Positions 28,895-43,800 of a stretch of DNA of 64,000 nt are shown here, in pieces. The notes below the pieces were generated by a model. The model saw only the letters and a program-made list of their open reading frames with translations. It was not told where the DNA came from and did no database searches. The stretch is from positions 2,508,838 through 2,572,837 of the forward strand of contig NW_008708797.1 of NCBI RefSeq assembly GCF_000327385.1, read 5' to 3'. The position numbers and the translations under genes were made by a program. The first letter of the stretch is position 1. The number at the start of each line of letters is the position of its first letter. This DNA is from Lottia gigantea (taxonomy: Eukaryota > Mollusca > Gastropoda > Lottiidae).

Positions 28895-31800
28895 ATGAAA
28901 ATGATTGTACAGTGTCTTTTACTTTCTACATTTATTATTTTGTGCCATAGTACATTGTGGAACCGAATTGACCAAACTAGATTTGAATATGGTGGATTAA
29001 AAAAACTGTCTCTTCACAACATTGAGAGAAATATTGGTCTTGCTCTAAACAAGGCAATCAAAGATGACGATGTAAACAAAAACATCAAAATTTCTTTAAG
29101 AAAGATTAGTTCACCATTGTTTCAAAGGACAAAACGATCTGCTGACAATCCAAGTACAAGTGTTTTTTCATTGAAAGGCACAGAACATAATAATGAGGCG
29201 TATGTTCATTGGTCTGGAAAGGAAAACAGTCAGGTGAGGAAAAAGAACCATTTTTGACACTCAATCTCATTATCTGTCAGTGCAAATATCTTATTTATTT
29301 TATTTATATAATTCCTGTCATTTGCAAGGCTACTTTGTACATTTACATGGGTAACATCCCTCCAAGGACATTTTAATCAAGCATGCATTGGAATCCTAGC
29401 TAAAATCATGGGGACAGGTTTGCCATTTTGGGGGGTTGATTTGAATCTTGAATATATGTAAATAGTCTACTAGAAATGTAAAATGTAAAAATTGCTTAAT
29501 CAGGGGTCGACACTAGAACTTGTCGGGTCTCCCCAGACGAATGGTATTTAGGTCAGGGCTAGCCAGACTGGACTAGTAACTTAATCATTCTACATATCTA
29601 CAACGTGGTCATCGATTTCCATTTTTGACAATACAATTGAAGATGAAAGATGAAACGAGAAATTTTTGGATATTGTAATTGTAATAGTAATATTTCAGAT
29701 TGCAGTTAACTTACAGTTGTGTTGTGTTCATTTTATTACACAAATACATTACATTACCGGTATTAATTAAGGCAATTATATTTGTTAGAAAAAGTGTGCT
29801 TTTAATGAAAATTGTTTTCTCAAAATTTAATATGAAAGGTCTGGGCAAGTAAAAGTTTGGTCAGGGCTAATAATTTTTCCACCCACTAGTCCGACCGGAC
29901 AAGTTGGGAAAAAAGTTCAGTGTAGACCCCTGATAATTCTTTCAGAATGATCTCAAACTATTAATTTATTTTCCTATGTCTAAAGACAGATTTGAAGGCT
30001 CAAATTTAGACAGTGAGCTGTGAACTCTATTACTGATTGGCTTAGCTATAAAAAAATTCCCATTTCTGAGTCTAAGGTATGATTGGTTTAAAATTGTTAC
30101 ACATTAGGGCTGCAACAATTCACCGTTGAATCGATTCACCGCGATTCGTTCTTTCTTATCGATGCATTGCGGAAGAAAAAAATAATCGCGATACATTAGC
30201 CCGATTCTCATAAATATAATTAACTCCCTTTAATGACTAATAGCACGGAATCCTCACGTATTTTAGAAATTGTGTCATGTTCAAATGTTAAAAAATTGCT
30301 TTTCACGTATTTATTTGTCTTCAGCGTTTTTAATTTTTGTTATAAACGATGAAATGAGAACATATTAATATGCCAAGTGGAAGATAAACGCGTGGGATCT
30401 GATATAAATCGCATCGTTGAACGAGTATCGTTCAGTGTATCGGATCGCCACTTTAGGAATCGTTGCAGCCCTATTACACATTGCTTTTAAGTACTGGTAC
30501 TATAAGTAATAATCAACATTCATTTTGAATATCGTAACTAATCACAATCAGAAAGAATGGCTCACAGGGATATCTAAAAGAAGTGATCTTTGATGTTTAT
30601 AAACTTAAGATATGATTGATTATTCTACATGTTGTTTCGAAATATGAGCAGTTTGATTTTCAGCTTACTTGTGATTTTCTGAAATCATATCCCTTGAATG
30701 CAAGCTGTAGTACAGTAAAATGGAGGCCACACAAATTATATAATAATTGCAGAGAAACTTGAATAATACTTCTTTTAAATTACTTTTGTTTTTATTCGAA
30801 TCTACATATCTAATTTAGTTAATGGTGGAGCTCTTATTTCGAAACAACCTGGCATATGAGCTTATTTTTGATAACAAAAATCAGACACTTGTCTTTGTGT
30901 CTGTTAATATGTTTATATTAAAAGACAAGCTATGTGAGGTCCAAAATAACCAGATACCATCTAGACCAACAATTACCAGCCAGAAATATTTAGATTTCCA
31001 TATTAAAAGATAGCTTGCCAGGCAAGGTAACATACGCACACTGGCAGCTGTCAGAAATGATTAAACAGTCTTTAGTGACTACAGGGTTGCACAATATAGC
31101 TAATAGAGTGAAACGTCAAGTCAGACACGATATTTCGGTTAAATATTATCCGATCATCGCGAAAATCGATAGGGATCATCTTCATAATGACATTGACATA
31201 CAAAATAAAAATCAAAAGAATCTGTAAAGAATTGTAGCCTGTAGAGTGAGCACGAGTTACACAATATAGCTAATAGAGTAAACGTCAGGTCAGACACGAT
31301 ATTTCGGTGAAAAATTATCCGATCAACATGAAAATCGATAGATCATCATGAAAATCAATAGGGATCAACTTCATAATGACATAGACATACAAAATAAAAA
31401 TCAAAAGAATCTGTAAAAAATTGTAGCCTGTAGAGTGAGCACGCGATGCACAATATAGCTAATAGAGTAAAACATCAAGTCAGACACGATATTTCGGTGA
31501 AAAATTATCCAATCATCATGAAAATCAATAGGGATCATCTTCATAATGACATTGACACACAAAATAAAAATCAAAAGAATCTGTAACAAATTGTAGCCTG
31601 TAGAGTGAGCACGAGTTGCACAATATAGCTAATAGAGAAAAACGTCAAGTCAGACACGATATTTCGGTGAAAAATTATCCGATCATCACGAAAATCAATA
31701 GGGATCATCTTCATAATGACATTGACACACAAAATAAAAATCAAAAGAATCTGTAAAAAATTGTAGCCTGTAGAGTGAGCACGAGTTGCACAATATAGCT

Positions 31801-34800
31801 AATAGAGAAAAACGTCAAGTCAGACACGATATTTCGATGAAAAATTATCCGATCATCACGAAAATCAATAGGGATCATCTTCATAATGACATTGACACAC
31901 AAAATAAAAATCAAAAGAATCCATAAAAAATTGTAGCCTGTAGGGTGAGCACGATCCAAATGTGAACTGACCGTGTGGGCGTATAAAAATTCAATGAAGT
32001 CTGATATTAAAAGACTTTACATGTACCTTGATAAAACATTGCTTGATTTTATAAATAAGCTTATAAAAAGCTTTAGGTTTAGTCATTTAATTTAATGATA
32101 TGTTGGTTCATGAAGGATATTAAGTATAAGTTAACTCATTTTAAAATCCTCCTAAATCCTTCATGAACAATATTTCTTCATCTGATTTTGTTTGGTAATG
32201 CCATGTTTTGTAAGATGATACTTTCCCAATTATTAGATAAGCCTCTAAGAAAAATCAAACAGCTTTTCTTGATTTAGCTCTTAAAAATGATTAAGATGTC
32301 ACTTTAAATGAACTTATATCTATTCTTGTCTTTTAAAGGCAGCTGTTTTAAAAACCTGACTTTGAGAAAATCCCTATTAAATTTTGGCTATTGTTTCTGA
32401 TTCGATATTGTGAAAAATATTCATAAGAGTTCACGAGTAGCAGACATGTTTTAATTTTTCATGTATAAAAGCTATTTCATGTTACATACATGGTGTATTG
32501 ATTTGTCATTTTCACTAACCTAATGTCAAAGTAACCTTAGTAGGTAGTAAAGTAAGGTAGATAGGTCAGAATTTTTACAACATTAACAATTAACTTAAAA
32601 TACAAGAAATAGACATGTCAATGGATGTTTGAAAAAAACTGTTTATGTGTTTTTTTTTATGCCTGATATTTTAATGCCAGTTTTATAACTAGTCTATATT
32701 AAAGTGTTATCAGTAACATGGCAACATGTAAAAAATAATCTTTTATTTTTACAGGTAATCTTTGTATTGACAAGACAAGTAAGTTTAACAACAGGTCAAA
32801 TTGTTGGCAGTACAGTATGGAGGTGATTGTTTACTTTATTATATAACTACCAGTATTCATAATGTTCTTTTTAATGATATAATGGACAAAAGGATATATA
32901 TAAAACTCAAGGTGGTATTAGTATTACAAAAAAAGCTCACTGAATAGCCATGTTTGACATAAAAATTATACTTAAATGCATTTCCTTTTAAATAATAACT
33001 ATAAAAACTAGATAAGATATTTTCAACTAGTTTATAAAAAGATTTGAATATTATGAAATTAAAAATTCATGCGACTAATTAGATATACATTCCATGGCTG
33101 TCTGAATTTTTCTAGCCACTCTCTTAACATGGATTTTTATAAGGGATTTCAGAATTCCGCTTCCCAAATATCTTTTTGGTTTATGACATTGTTGCTTTGT
33201 TTTCCTATTTACAAATATTTCATCCACCTGGGAGGTTATTTCTTGGAAACGGCAACAGGTACGATAAAACAAATTTCATGAGGATTTCTAACTTGTTGCT
33301 AACTATGTGCTGAATGTAAAACAAACTTTATTTTCATATTGCAATATATGCAAAAAATAGATAGATGGCTCGAGATGGCGCTTTTTTGGAGTGATTTTGT
33401 AGGTGTTTTCATGTCTGGAATCTCGCAAGAATATCCAATAGATTAGCAGTTAAAAAAATTTCGACTTTTGAAAATTCACAGCATACAATTTTGGGCAAAT
33501 TTCTATTTTCTGTGCTTTTTGTCTAATTGGTTTGAAATTTCTGGTGCTAAAACAGATCACAACAAAATACATATTGGCACAGTCAAAAATTTAGCATCAC
33601 TTGCAGTTTTCACAAAATCAACGTGCAAACTTCAGGTTGACCCACATCATGAATGTCACTGAAACTTATACTAATAGGTAGATATTGTGAGGACTAAAAC
33701 AATATATTTTTTTTAGAATTCAATTCAAGATCCTCCTTTTAACTTTTAAATGTATAAACGATATTGCACCTCACTATTTATCTTCACTATTAGAAATGTA
33801 TACACCGAGCCGCACTCTCCGCTCATCTTCTGATAACTTTTTACTTGTACATAAATCAGCCAGACTTTTAACTTTCAGTGAGCGCTCTTTTACCGTCCAG
33901 GCCCTTAAACTTTGGAATGTTTTACCTTTTAACATTAGATGCTGCACTTCTTTAGTAACTTTTAAGTCTCTTCTCAAAACGTTTTTATTTAAGAAAGCTT
34001 TTAATTTATAAATTGCTTTATTCCTTATATTTATACATATTTTTTTACGTTTATTCATTTATATTTTTATACTTAATTGCTAATTTTACCAATACGTTGA
34101 TATTTTATGAATTGTATTGTACAGCGCATCTGAGCACATATTGTGAAAGATGGCGCTCTATAAGTGTCCTAATAATAATAATAATAATAATATGATGATA
34201 ATCCGTGACCTTGCCCTTCTTGTAACCCTTTGACCTGACCACACCTTTTGATTTTACAAGATCTAAATATGGTCCATTTTGTAGTTTTGCTATTGCACCT
34301 TCATATTATTAATGCGCTTAATAAATAGTTTCATATAATGTCGCATTTGATGATTTCAATGGCATATTGACTACTTTTTTTTTACATGATGTCAATATTT
34401 TTTATGTCCGATACGTGGTTCCGGTTTTATGGGTGTCAATAAAAGTTAACTTTGTATCTTTAAAGCATCCTAACCTATTGGAGATATAGCAGTATTTTTT
34501 TGGGATTCATAATGCTGAGAGCCAGAGCTGTCCAGGGTTATATAACATGTATGCCTTACATGCTAATTCAAAATCCCATTTACTTAACATGGTGCCATAA
34601 TTGAAAATATGTAGTTATTGTCTGTTAACTCTAATCAAAATCAAAGTTCCAGATGTTCATTCAAGGATACCCTCCCTTTAATAATTGTGTAGTATGTTGT
34701 ATGTCCAGTGATGGTAAATAAACAAACTCTAGGATGGATTGAACTGTGTTATACTGTAAGTTGAGCTTCGAAAGCACCAATTCTTTGGTGTCAACTGTAA

Positions 34801-37800
34801 AAATTGTTTCTATTTCTAGTTCCAAGGATTATGGAAGTACATATCAAAAAGAAACATTCCCAAGTGATGCAGTTATAACATTCTTTTTTGTGTCTCCTGC
34901 TAACTATAAAAATGTAAGTTATGATTTATAATAAAATTTATTCTTATTGTTAAGTGGTTAAAACTTGTTTTGAAACCATTTTGAAATTGTGAATTATTTC
35001 ATCTGACCTTAGGGCATAAAATTAATTGAATTTGAAGTTTCGATTATAACTAAAGATTTATCTATGAGTAATTCAGTACATTAGTTTAATGGATTAGGAC
35101 ATTTGGTAGATTTGTAGTATAGGATATTTAGTAGTTATATAGGTTAGAATAGTTGGTAGTTATATAGATTAGGACATTTAGTATTTGTATAAGGACATTT
35201 AGTACCATAATTATATAGATAAGGAAATTTAGTACCATAGTTATATAGATTGGGACATTTAGTATTTGTATAAGGACATTTAGTACCATAATTATATAGA
35301 TAAGGAAAATTAGTACCATAGTTATATAGATTTGGACATTTAGTAGTTATAATGGGATATCTAGTAGTTATAAGGATTTTTAGTATTTTAGTAGTTGTAA
35401 AGATTAGGATATTTAATAGTTGTAAAGATTAGGATATTTATTAGTAAAGATTAGGATATTTAATAGTAAAGATTAGGATATTTGTTAGTAAAGATTAGAA
35501 TATTTAGTAGTAAAGATTAGGATATTTAGTAGTTGTATAGTTTAGGATTTTTGCCGTCGCCCCAGTCCGTTGTTCTGTTAGTCCGTCAACATTTCTTGTG
35601 AACACAATAGAGACTACAGTTTTCAACTGATTTTAATGAAATTTGGTGTGATCATTTATATTGATGAGATCTTGGTCACAACTTCTAATTTGAAGATCTT
35701 TAGATGAACGGTTTTTGATTTATTGCCCTTGACTTAGGAAAAACGCATCAAAATTTGTTTGTGAACATTATAGATAGTTTTCAATTGATTTTAAGAAAAC
35801 ATGGTGTGATAATGTATATTGATGCGGTAATTTAATGTATTTGGTTTATTGATATTCATTTTTGTGATACACCCACATGAAATGGGGGGCGTATATTGCC
35901 GTCACCCATGTCCGTCCGTTGGTCCTTCCACAATTGCTCGTAAACACTCTACAAGACACAATTCTTGACGGATTTTGACAAAACTTGGTATGAATGTTCG
36001 TAATCACCCAAGAATGAACCCTATTGAAAATCAGAAGAATCGAAAAATATTTAGTATAAGTTATTGCCCTTGTTCTTGAAAATGTGTTCAATTTTTAGCT
36101 CGTAAACACTCTAAAACGCACAATTCTTGACAAATTTTGACGAAACTTGGTGTGAATGTTCTTTACCACCAAAGAATGAACCATATTAAAAATCAGAAAA
36201 ATCGAAAAATATTTAGTATGAGTTATTGCCCTTGTTCTTGAAAACGCTTTCAAATTTAGCTCTTAAACACTAAAAGGCATGATTCTTGCTGGATTTTTGA
36301 CAAAACTTGGTTTTATTATTCAGTCCGACGCTGAAGATTGAATATTTGCCTTCTAGAGTGTTCAAGAGCTAAAAATTGAACACGTTTTGAAGAACAAAGG
36401 GAATAATTCATACTCAATATTATTCAGTTTCGCCCCAAAGAGTTCGAAAGAAGTGTATGACTGAAGGTTGAATATTTCATACTGTACTGTACTGCTAAAT
36501 ATTTGTATTCAAAATCAAAGCTACCAGTGGGCGTATATTACCTTGCCTGGCAAATCTTGTGGTATTTCTCAGCATAAAAACTGGCAGTAAATATATATAT
36601 CATTGAATTCAAACTATTAAAATTTCTTTAATATGAGAAAATTCATACTTTAGTCACTAAAGACTGTTTTATCATTTCTGACAGCTGCCACTGGGCATAT
36701 GTTACCTTGCCTGACAAGCTATCATTTTCTTTTATTATTAGAAAATATTATTGCAAAAAATTTGCTCTACTGACGAAAATTACATCGCATTTTGCCAAAA
36801 ATTGTATTACTAACTGCGATGTGATACCGCTTATTTTGTTCCCTGTATTATATCACAACATATTTTTTTTATATAAGCTTACAATGTTTAGTAGTACTTG
36901 TCAGAATGTCTCTCAGTTCTTAAAGAAAGCAGTTTTATATATAATCTATGTTTAGATATTTGAAAATACATGTAGTATATTCAGGTGTTGTTTATATTAT
37001 ACTTGTGTTATGGTCAAAGGCTTTATATTTACTGTTATTGCAAAATTTGTGAATGTGTTTAATACGTGAATTTACTTATAGGTTAGGTTACTCATAAAAG
37101 AGTTGAAAAAAAGAAAATACACAGGAAAATTTGAATGCTATTTTTATTTTCATACTTAATGCATTCACAAAAAGTTAAGGAGTAATGCATCTGAAAAATG
37201 AATAAAATGTCAGTAAGATATGATAAAAAAAACAAATCATAATGACAGACCATTCTGTATTTCGTTATTATAGAATTTCATTCAATTTGTTTATTAAAGT
37301 TTTTGGCCCTTATTGATCCAAATAAATTGTTTGATTCATTTTAAAGCTATTTAGTGATATTTTTCAAAAATAATTGTTTTATGGTTGTAAGCAGTGATTT
37401 TTACCTTGTAAATTTGTTTCTATATTTTTAGGCTATATTTGTTGATTACCACAATAAAACATTGCATATCACAACTGATGAATTAAAAACAACAAATAAA
37501 GTGGTAGTTGATTTTGAAATAGATAAACTTGTTCTACATCCTACTATAGCTGATTGGGTTTTAGCTTATAGTTTTTTATCTAGAGAGGTAAGGTTATATA
37601 TATCTTACTATTTGCTGAAGAAACCCAGTTTGAGATGAGAATTATTTGGCGTTTGATTCAATTCAACAAAGAGATATAGACACAACGTCATAGTCTGTAT
37701 GATATATATATATATATATATTTCACATTTTGTCTTTTACAGTTAAGATATTCTAAAGACTTTGGCAAGACATGGAATCTTCTACATACAGGAGTGTCTC

Positions 37801-40800
37801 CAAAATTTTATTGGTAAGTCTGTCTTTGCATTCCAATTACACCCTAAAATAGCATAGAATTGGTATCATGATTTTTAATGTTGCAAAATCACTTTTACAT
37901 CAGAATGACAGATGGTATCAAGCCTGTTCCAATTCTGTACTAGAATATCTGATCAAACTTTTTCTACCTAAGTAATGTACATTAAATTTTTAAATTGCTA
38001 TACTGAGTGCTTATTGTAAAACTAACATAACATTAATATTTTTATTTGAAGGTATATCCCTGGTGTAGACACTGATAATTCAACAGTTCATTTAGAAATC
38101 TTAAGTTCCAGTGGAGGTATGTATGTCTAGTTACCTCACAGAATCACTTTTGGTTACATTTCATATTAACAAATTGTTCTGATCATGACTGTGTCTGTGT
38201 TACATCACATAATGACTTTGTGTTACATCTCAGAATGACTCTGATATATTTCAGAATGACTTTGTGTTACATCACAGAACTAATCTGATACATATCAGAA
38301 TGACTTTGTGTTACATCACAGAACTAATCTGATACATATCAGAATGACTTTTGTCACATTACAGAATGAATTTGTGTTACATCACAGAATGACTTTGTGT
38401 TACATCAAAGAATGACTCTGATACAGAATGAGTTAGATCCCAGAATGACTTAGTGTCACATCACAGAATTACTCTAATTATACATCACAGAATGACTTGG
38501 TATTACATCACAGAATTACTCTAATCCTACATCACAGAATTACTTTAATCATACATCACAGAATTACTCTAATCATACATGACAGAATGACTTTGTATTA
38601 CATCACAGAATTACTCTAATCATACATCACAGAATGACTTTGTATTACATCACAGAATGACTGTGATACATCTCAGACTGACTAACTCAAAATGACTCAT
38701 TGTTATGTATCTGATTTATCACAAAAATTAGTGTTACTTCTCAGACAACATCATTGTTACTTCTCAGACAACATCAATTTTACTTAGAATGTTATTATTT
38801 TTATTAAAGATCTTGATTATATAATGTTATTTCAGATAGTGCCCACTATAAGAAATGTGCACTGGAGAAATGTAGTGCTACAGATACCACTGATAGAAAA
38901 TTGGGAAGTTTTCAACCAATAAGCTTACTCATTATCAATCAATATGTATTTGTAGAGGTAATACAAATTAATTGATAATATTCAAGGGAATTAAAAAAGA
39001 AGAAATGAACCCAAATAATGAAGAATATTGTTAAAGACTAAAATATGCAAGGTCAAACTGTATTGCATGAAAAATCTTTTTTTTATATTGGTATGTGTGA
39101 AATAATACATATTAATACATATTATATCTTACTTTAGAAACTGAAAAAAGAGAAGAGTGAAATGTATGTATCATATAAAAGAAATGATTTTAAAAAGGCT
39201 TATTTTCCACCAAATACATTGCCTAAGGTAATTTATTAGTTTACATGATTTTAGTCATGTACTTCATCTTGTTTTGTCTGACACAAATTGATAAGTTTGA
39301 TTCAATAGGATTATACTTATTAATAGACATTGTGCTATGAAATGCACATTATAATCTTTTTCTATATTGTCGTCTGCCCCTGTCCGGCAGTCGGTCCATC
39401 CGCCCACAATTGCTTGTGAAGGCAATAGAGACAATCGTTTCATCTGATTTTGATTAAATTTTGTGTGATCATTTATATTTATGAGATCTTGGACAAATTC
39501 GAAGTTGACGATCTTTGATGAACGGTTTATTGCCCTTGACTTATGAATAATGTGTCAAAATTTGTTTGTGAACTCATTAGAGACTACAGTTTTCATCCGA
39601 TAAAAATGAAAGTTGGTGTTAGGGTGTAGTTGGTGTGATCATTTACAATGATGAGATCTTAGTCAAGATTGAATTTGACAATTTTTTGATCAACAGAATT
39701 TGAGTTACTGTCCTTCACTTAGTAAAAACACATAAAAATTTGTTGGCTTTATGTCAGAATTTTATCAAATTTTGTGTGTTTGATTAAATCAACAATATCT
39801 TGCACAAATTAGATTTTTGGTATGATTTGACACAGATTGGTAACCGCCATTGATATTCTGAAAATGTATCAGGAAAGTGGGCGTATCTTGCTAGGCAACC
39901 ACTTGTTAAATTTTATGGTTACTATGTTATATAAATTTATATTTGGAATTATAATTCCTTCATTGTATTTGTAGCATTTTTTGATAATGAATGCTGATGA
40001 AGATCAGGTATTTGTTGGTGTAACTAATACTGATGGTGTAACATTGTATTTGTCTGATACAACAGGACAATACTATGTACCTACTTTAACAGACTTACTT
40101 TATGTGGTACGAGGAATTCCTTGGATTGATTTCCATGAGGTGGGCTCACTATGATATTTATCTTAGGTTTCTTAACTTCATCCCAAGACTGAGGTTTGAG
40201 GCTCTCAATGATTGTTTACAATGATCAATACAAAATACATTAAATTACATTAGTTTTATATTGCAGTCAAACTTGGTTTAGCTAATAATGATATGAATTG
40301 TGGTCGCATTATCTGGACCTTTTTTTTTAGTCATGTGCACAAACAAGGAATATTTTTTTAGTTCTTTCAATTCAAATTTGTCCAATGGATTTCCCTAACT
40401 TTTCTACATCCACACACTATCTGTAAACTATTTGCTTCAGAACTATGGAGTAAGTTCTTTGTAATTTGTAACATATTGATATCATTTTAGGTAAAATCAT
40501 TGAAAGGAATCTATCTAGCCAATCAAAGATCAATAACAGAAAATAGTCGAGTTAGAATAGAAGTAAAAACATTGATATCGTTTGATAAAGGTGGTATGTG
40601 GTCTGTTATACCTGTACCTGTAGGGGAAACTTCTAAATGTAAACAAGTAAGTACTATTATCTGAATATGTTCTTATTGTTATTTTATATACCAAAGTCTG
40701 AAATTGCAGCTTAAAAGAATATAAGGATAATAATCAAAAACTAGTAATAAAGTAGTAATCGTAAGGAAATGGTAATGCACCACTACCAACTTTTCTCATG

Positions 40801-43800
40801 CGGGAACTCAGTTTAAAAAATCCATGCCAATTCGGCCCTTGTAAGGACTTTTTCTCTCTTGCCCTTCATACAGTTTGGTTTTTGGCCTAAGTATCATTTT
40901 ATGTTAATCTTTATCTATCTTTTAAATATTTATTATCCACTATTTACTATAGGATTCTATTGATATTCTACAGGCTACAGATTGTTCCCTACATCTTCAT
41001 CTAGATTTAGGTAGTTTAGCAGCACCAGGTATACTATCAGAATCGAAAGCTCCTGGATTAGTATTAGCTCATGGTAATGTTGGTGATAAGTTAGATCCAA
41101 ACAATACCTATGTCTATGTTAGTCGAAATGGTGGTGTTACTTGGAAAAATGTAAGTAGGACTGTCGATTAATGTCCATGTGCGTGGACTGAGTGTATGAT
41201 TATTTAAGACAGCATTAGTAAATGGCATTAGTATTGTCAACATGAATGTAAAAGTCTGGTATGATATAAGGCATTTTTCCTCATTATTCAAATCGGCACA
41301 GCTGAAAAGGGATACTTGTGTTATGTGATAGACCATGAAGTATGACTAACAGAACCTCAAGTTTTTGTGAAATATGGATGCTTCTATCTTCTTTGCAGAA
41401 ATATTGAAATTTGTTTGTTTTAGGCTGGGTTACCAAGTGGAATGTATAGATTTAATATTTTAGATCAGGGTAGTATATTGACAGCTGTTAAAGAAGCTAC
41501 ATATGGTGTCACCAATATTATCTAGTAAGTTTTTAAAAAAATGTTCTTTATATAAAAGACTAAAGTAAAGGTATCTCAACAAATGTCTCTTCATAGTTAA
41601 CATACATTCTCGAAAATATGGCTCATAAGTTGATTGGCTGTTCTTTTATTTTGATTTTGTTGTAGTCTTTCACCTGTATAACATGTGGTGGTCCTAATGA
41701 CTAGATTTTTTTCTAAGTCAGCCTCTTGAACATGCATGAATGAGAATGGAAATATAGAATTGGAAAGTGTAATCTAGATGTTAAAATAAACATCATTGCA
41801 TTTAACATTTTAATCCAAATTAACATGGCTAATCTCTTTTCTTTCTAGTTACTCATATGATCAAGGAAATAATTGGCAAAATTTTAAGTTTTCGGACAAA
41901 GTGCTACAAGTAGATGGTGCATTGAATGAACCAGAGATCAACTCCTTATCTTTAAGGTATAGACTCATTTGATTACATTATTCTCTCAGGAGAAGAAAAT
42001 TTTTAGTTAAGATTCGTCAACCAATCATCTTTCAAAAGTCTGAATTTTTTAGTGGTTAAGTTCTAGTGCAATATGGTATAAGTGTATTCATATATATATA
42101 GTATAAGTGTATTCATATATATATAGTATAAGTATTTTCATATATATATAGTATTAGTATATTCATATATATATAGTATAAGTATATTCATATAAACTTG
42201 TGTCCAAAAGAAACGATACCACCTGTTTGCAACGACATAAAAGAAAAACTAAACAATGCAGAAGTTTAGGATTGGTGTTATGCTTTTGAGAAATCCTTTC
42301 ACAACATCTGTACAAAAATTTCATCACCACATATGCCACCCCAAACCATTAACCCTCCACCTCCAAACAGCCAGACCTGTTGGATACAGTTAGGCGCCAA
42401 ACTTTCACCAAATCGTCGGTATACATGCTGCCGTCCATCGTTTTTGAAGATGAGGAATCTGCTCTCATCAGAGAACATAACACGTGCCCAGTCCCGCCGT
42501 TGCCAACGTCGAACTCGCCTAGCCCAGATCAGTCTGTTGTTGCGGTGTCGAGGCGTCAGGAGCGGTCTGCGGTAGGGATGACTGCGGCCGGGATACCATA
42601 CTGCCGTAGTCTCCTGTAGACGGTCTGTCGACTGATCCTATGTCCCAGTGCTGTAGCCGCCGTGGACGTCGCTGTTTCGGTGCGTTTCCTCAGGTGTAAT
42701 ACCCGAATGTAACGATCTTCATGGGGCGTGGTTACTCGTGGTCTTCCACTCCTGGGCCTGTCTGACGTATGACCTGTCTGACGTAACCGCTGCATCAACC
42801 TGGTGATAGTGATGCGTGCGCAGCCCAACCTTCTGGCGACGTCGACGTGTGTCGCTCCTTGTTGGACCATTCCAACGGCTCTCTCTCTCTCGATGGCTGT
42901 CAAACGTGGCATATCTTGTGTTCTTTTTGTTGCTGTGATATCAACGTGTCTGATCAGCCGTTTTATACAATTTTTATGCACGTGCAGAACATGCTAGAGA
43001 GGGAAATGTCACTTTCATGAAATTTACGTTTTTTCCCGGAAGTAATCACGTGTTCCCGGTATTTTTATCGACTATGCTGTGTTTGGGATGTGCAATACGA
43101 ATTGGCATGTTTTCATATTAGACAATTCACTTAGTAAAAAACAATTTTGAAAATAAGTCGGTATCGTTTCTTTTGGACACTAGTTTATATATGGTATAAG
43201 TGTATTCATATATATATAGTATAAGTATTTTCATATATATATAGTATTAGTATATTCATATATATATAGTATTAGTATATTCATATATATATAGTATAAG
43301 TATATTCATATATATATAGTATAAGTGTATTCATATATATATAGTATAAGTATTTTCATATATATATAGTATTAGTATATTCATATATATATAGTATAAG
43401 TATATTCATATATATATAGTTTAAGTATATTCATATATATATAGTATAAGTATATTCATATATATATAGTATAAGTGTGATGTAGACTATTTATTATGGA
43501 GCACTTTATAATGTCTGTAAGGCCAGTTTAATTGTATATTATGAAGCACTTAATAATGTGTCAGTTAGGCCAGTTTCATTGTATATTATGGAGCACTTGA
43601 TTTGTCTATAAATTTGCATCCCATTGGGGCAGACAAACCTGCTTTTTGATAAGAAAGATTGTTTCTATGTAAGTTCATTTATTTGATTACATTCTGACTT
43701 CAGTATTTATGGTCATACATCAGGAACCACAGCATGGACTTTAGCAACTATTAAGTTTGAGCAAGTACTACCTAGTAAATGTAAAAAAGAAGACTATGAA

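Noticed and set aside
31401-31959. Similar ORFs on the minus strand with a repeated hydrophobic peptide
   Set aside because: They reflect the ~170-bp tandem core of mosaic copy 4 read in one frame, not a repeated-domain protein.
33774-34058. 94-codon minus-strand ORF
   Set aside because: It is antisense to the LINE C-terminal coding piece, which has the recognisable protein.
42333-42619. Plus-strand ORFs of 79-80 codons
   Set aside because: They are antisense to the Tc1-like transposase, whose motifs lie on the minus strand.
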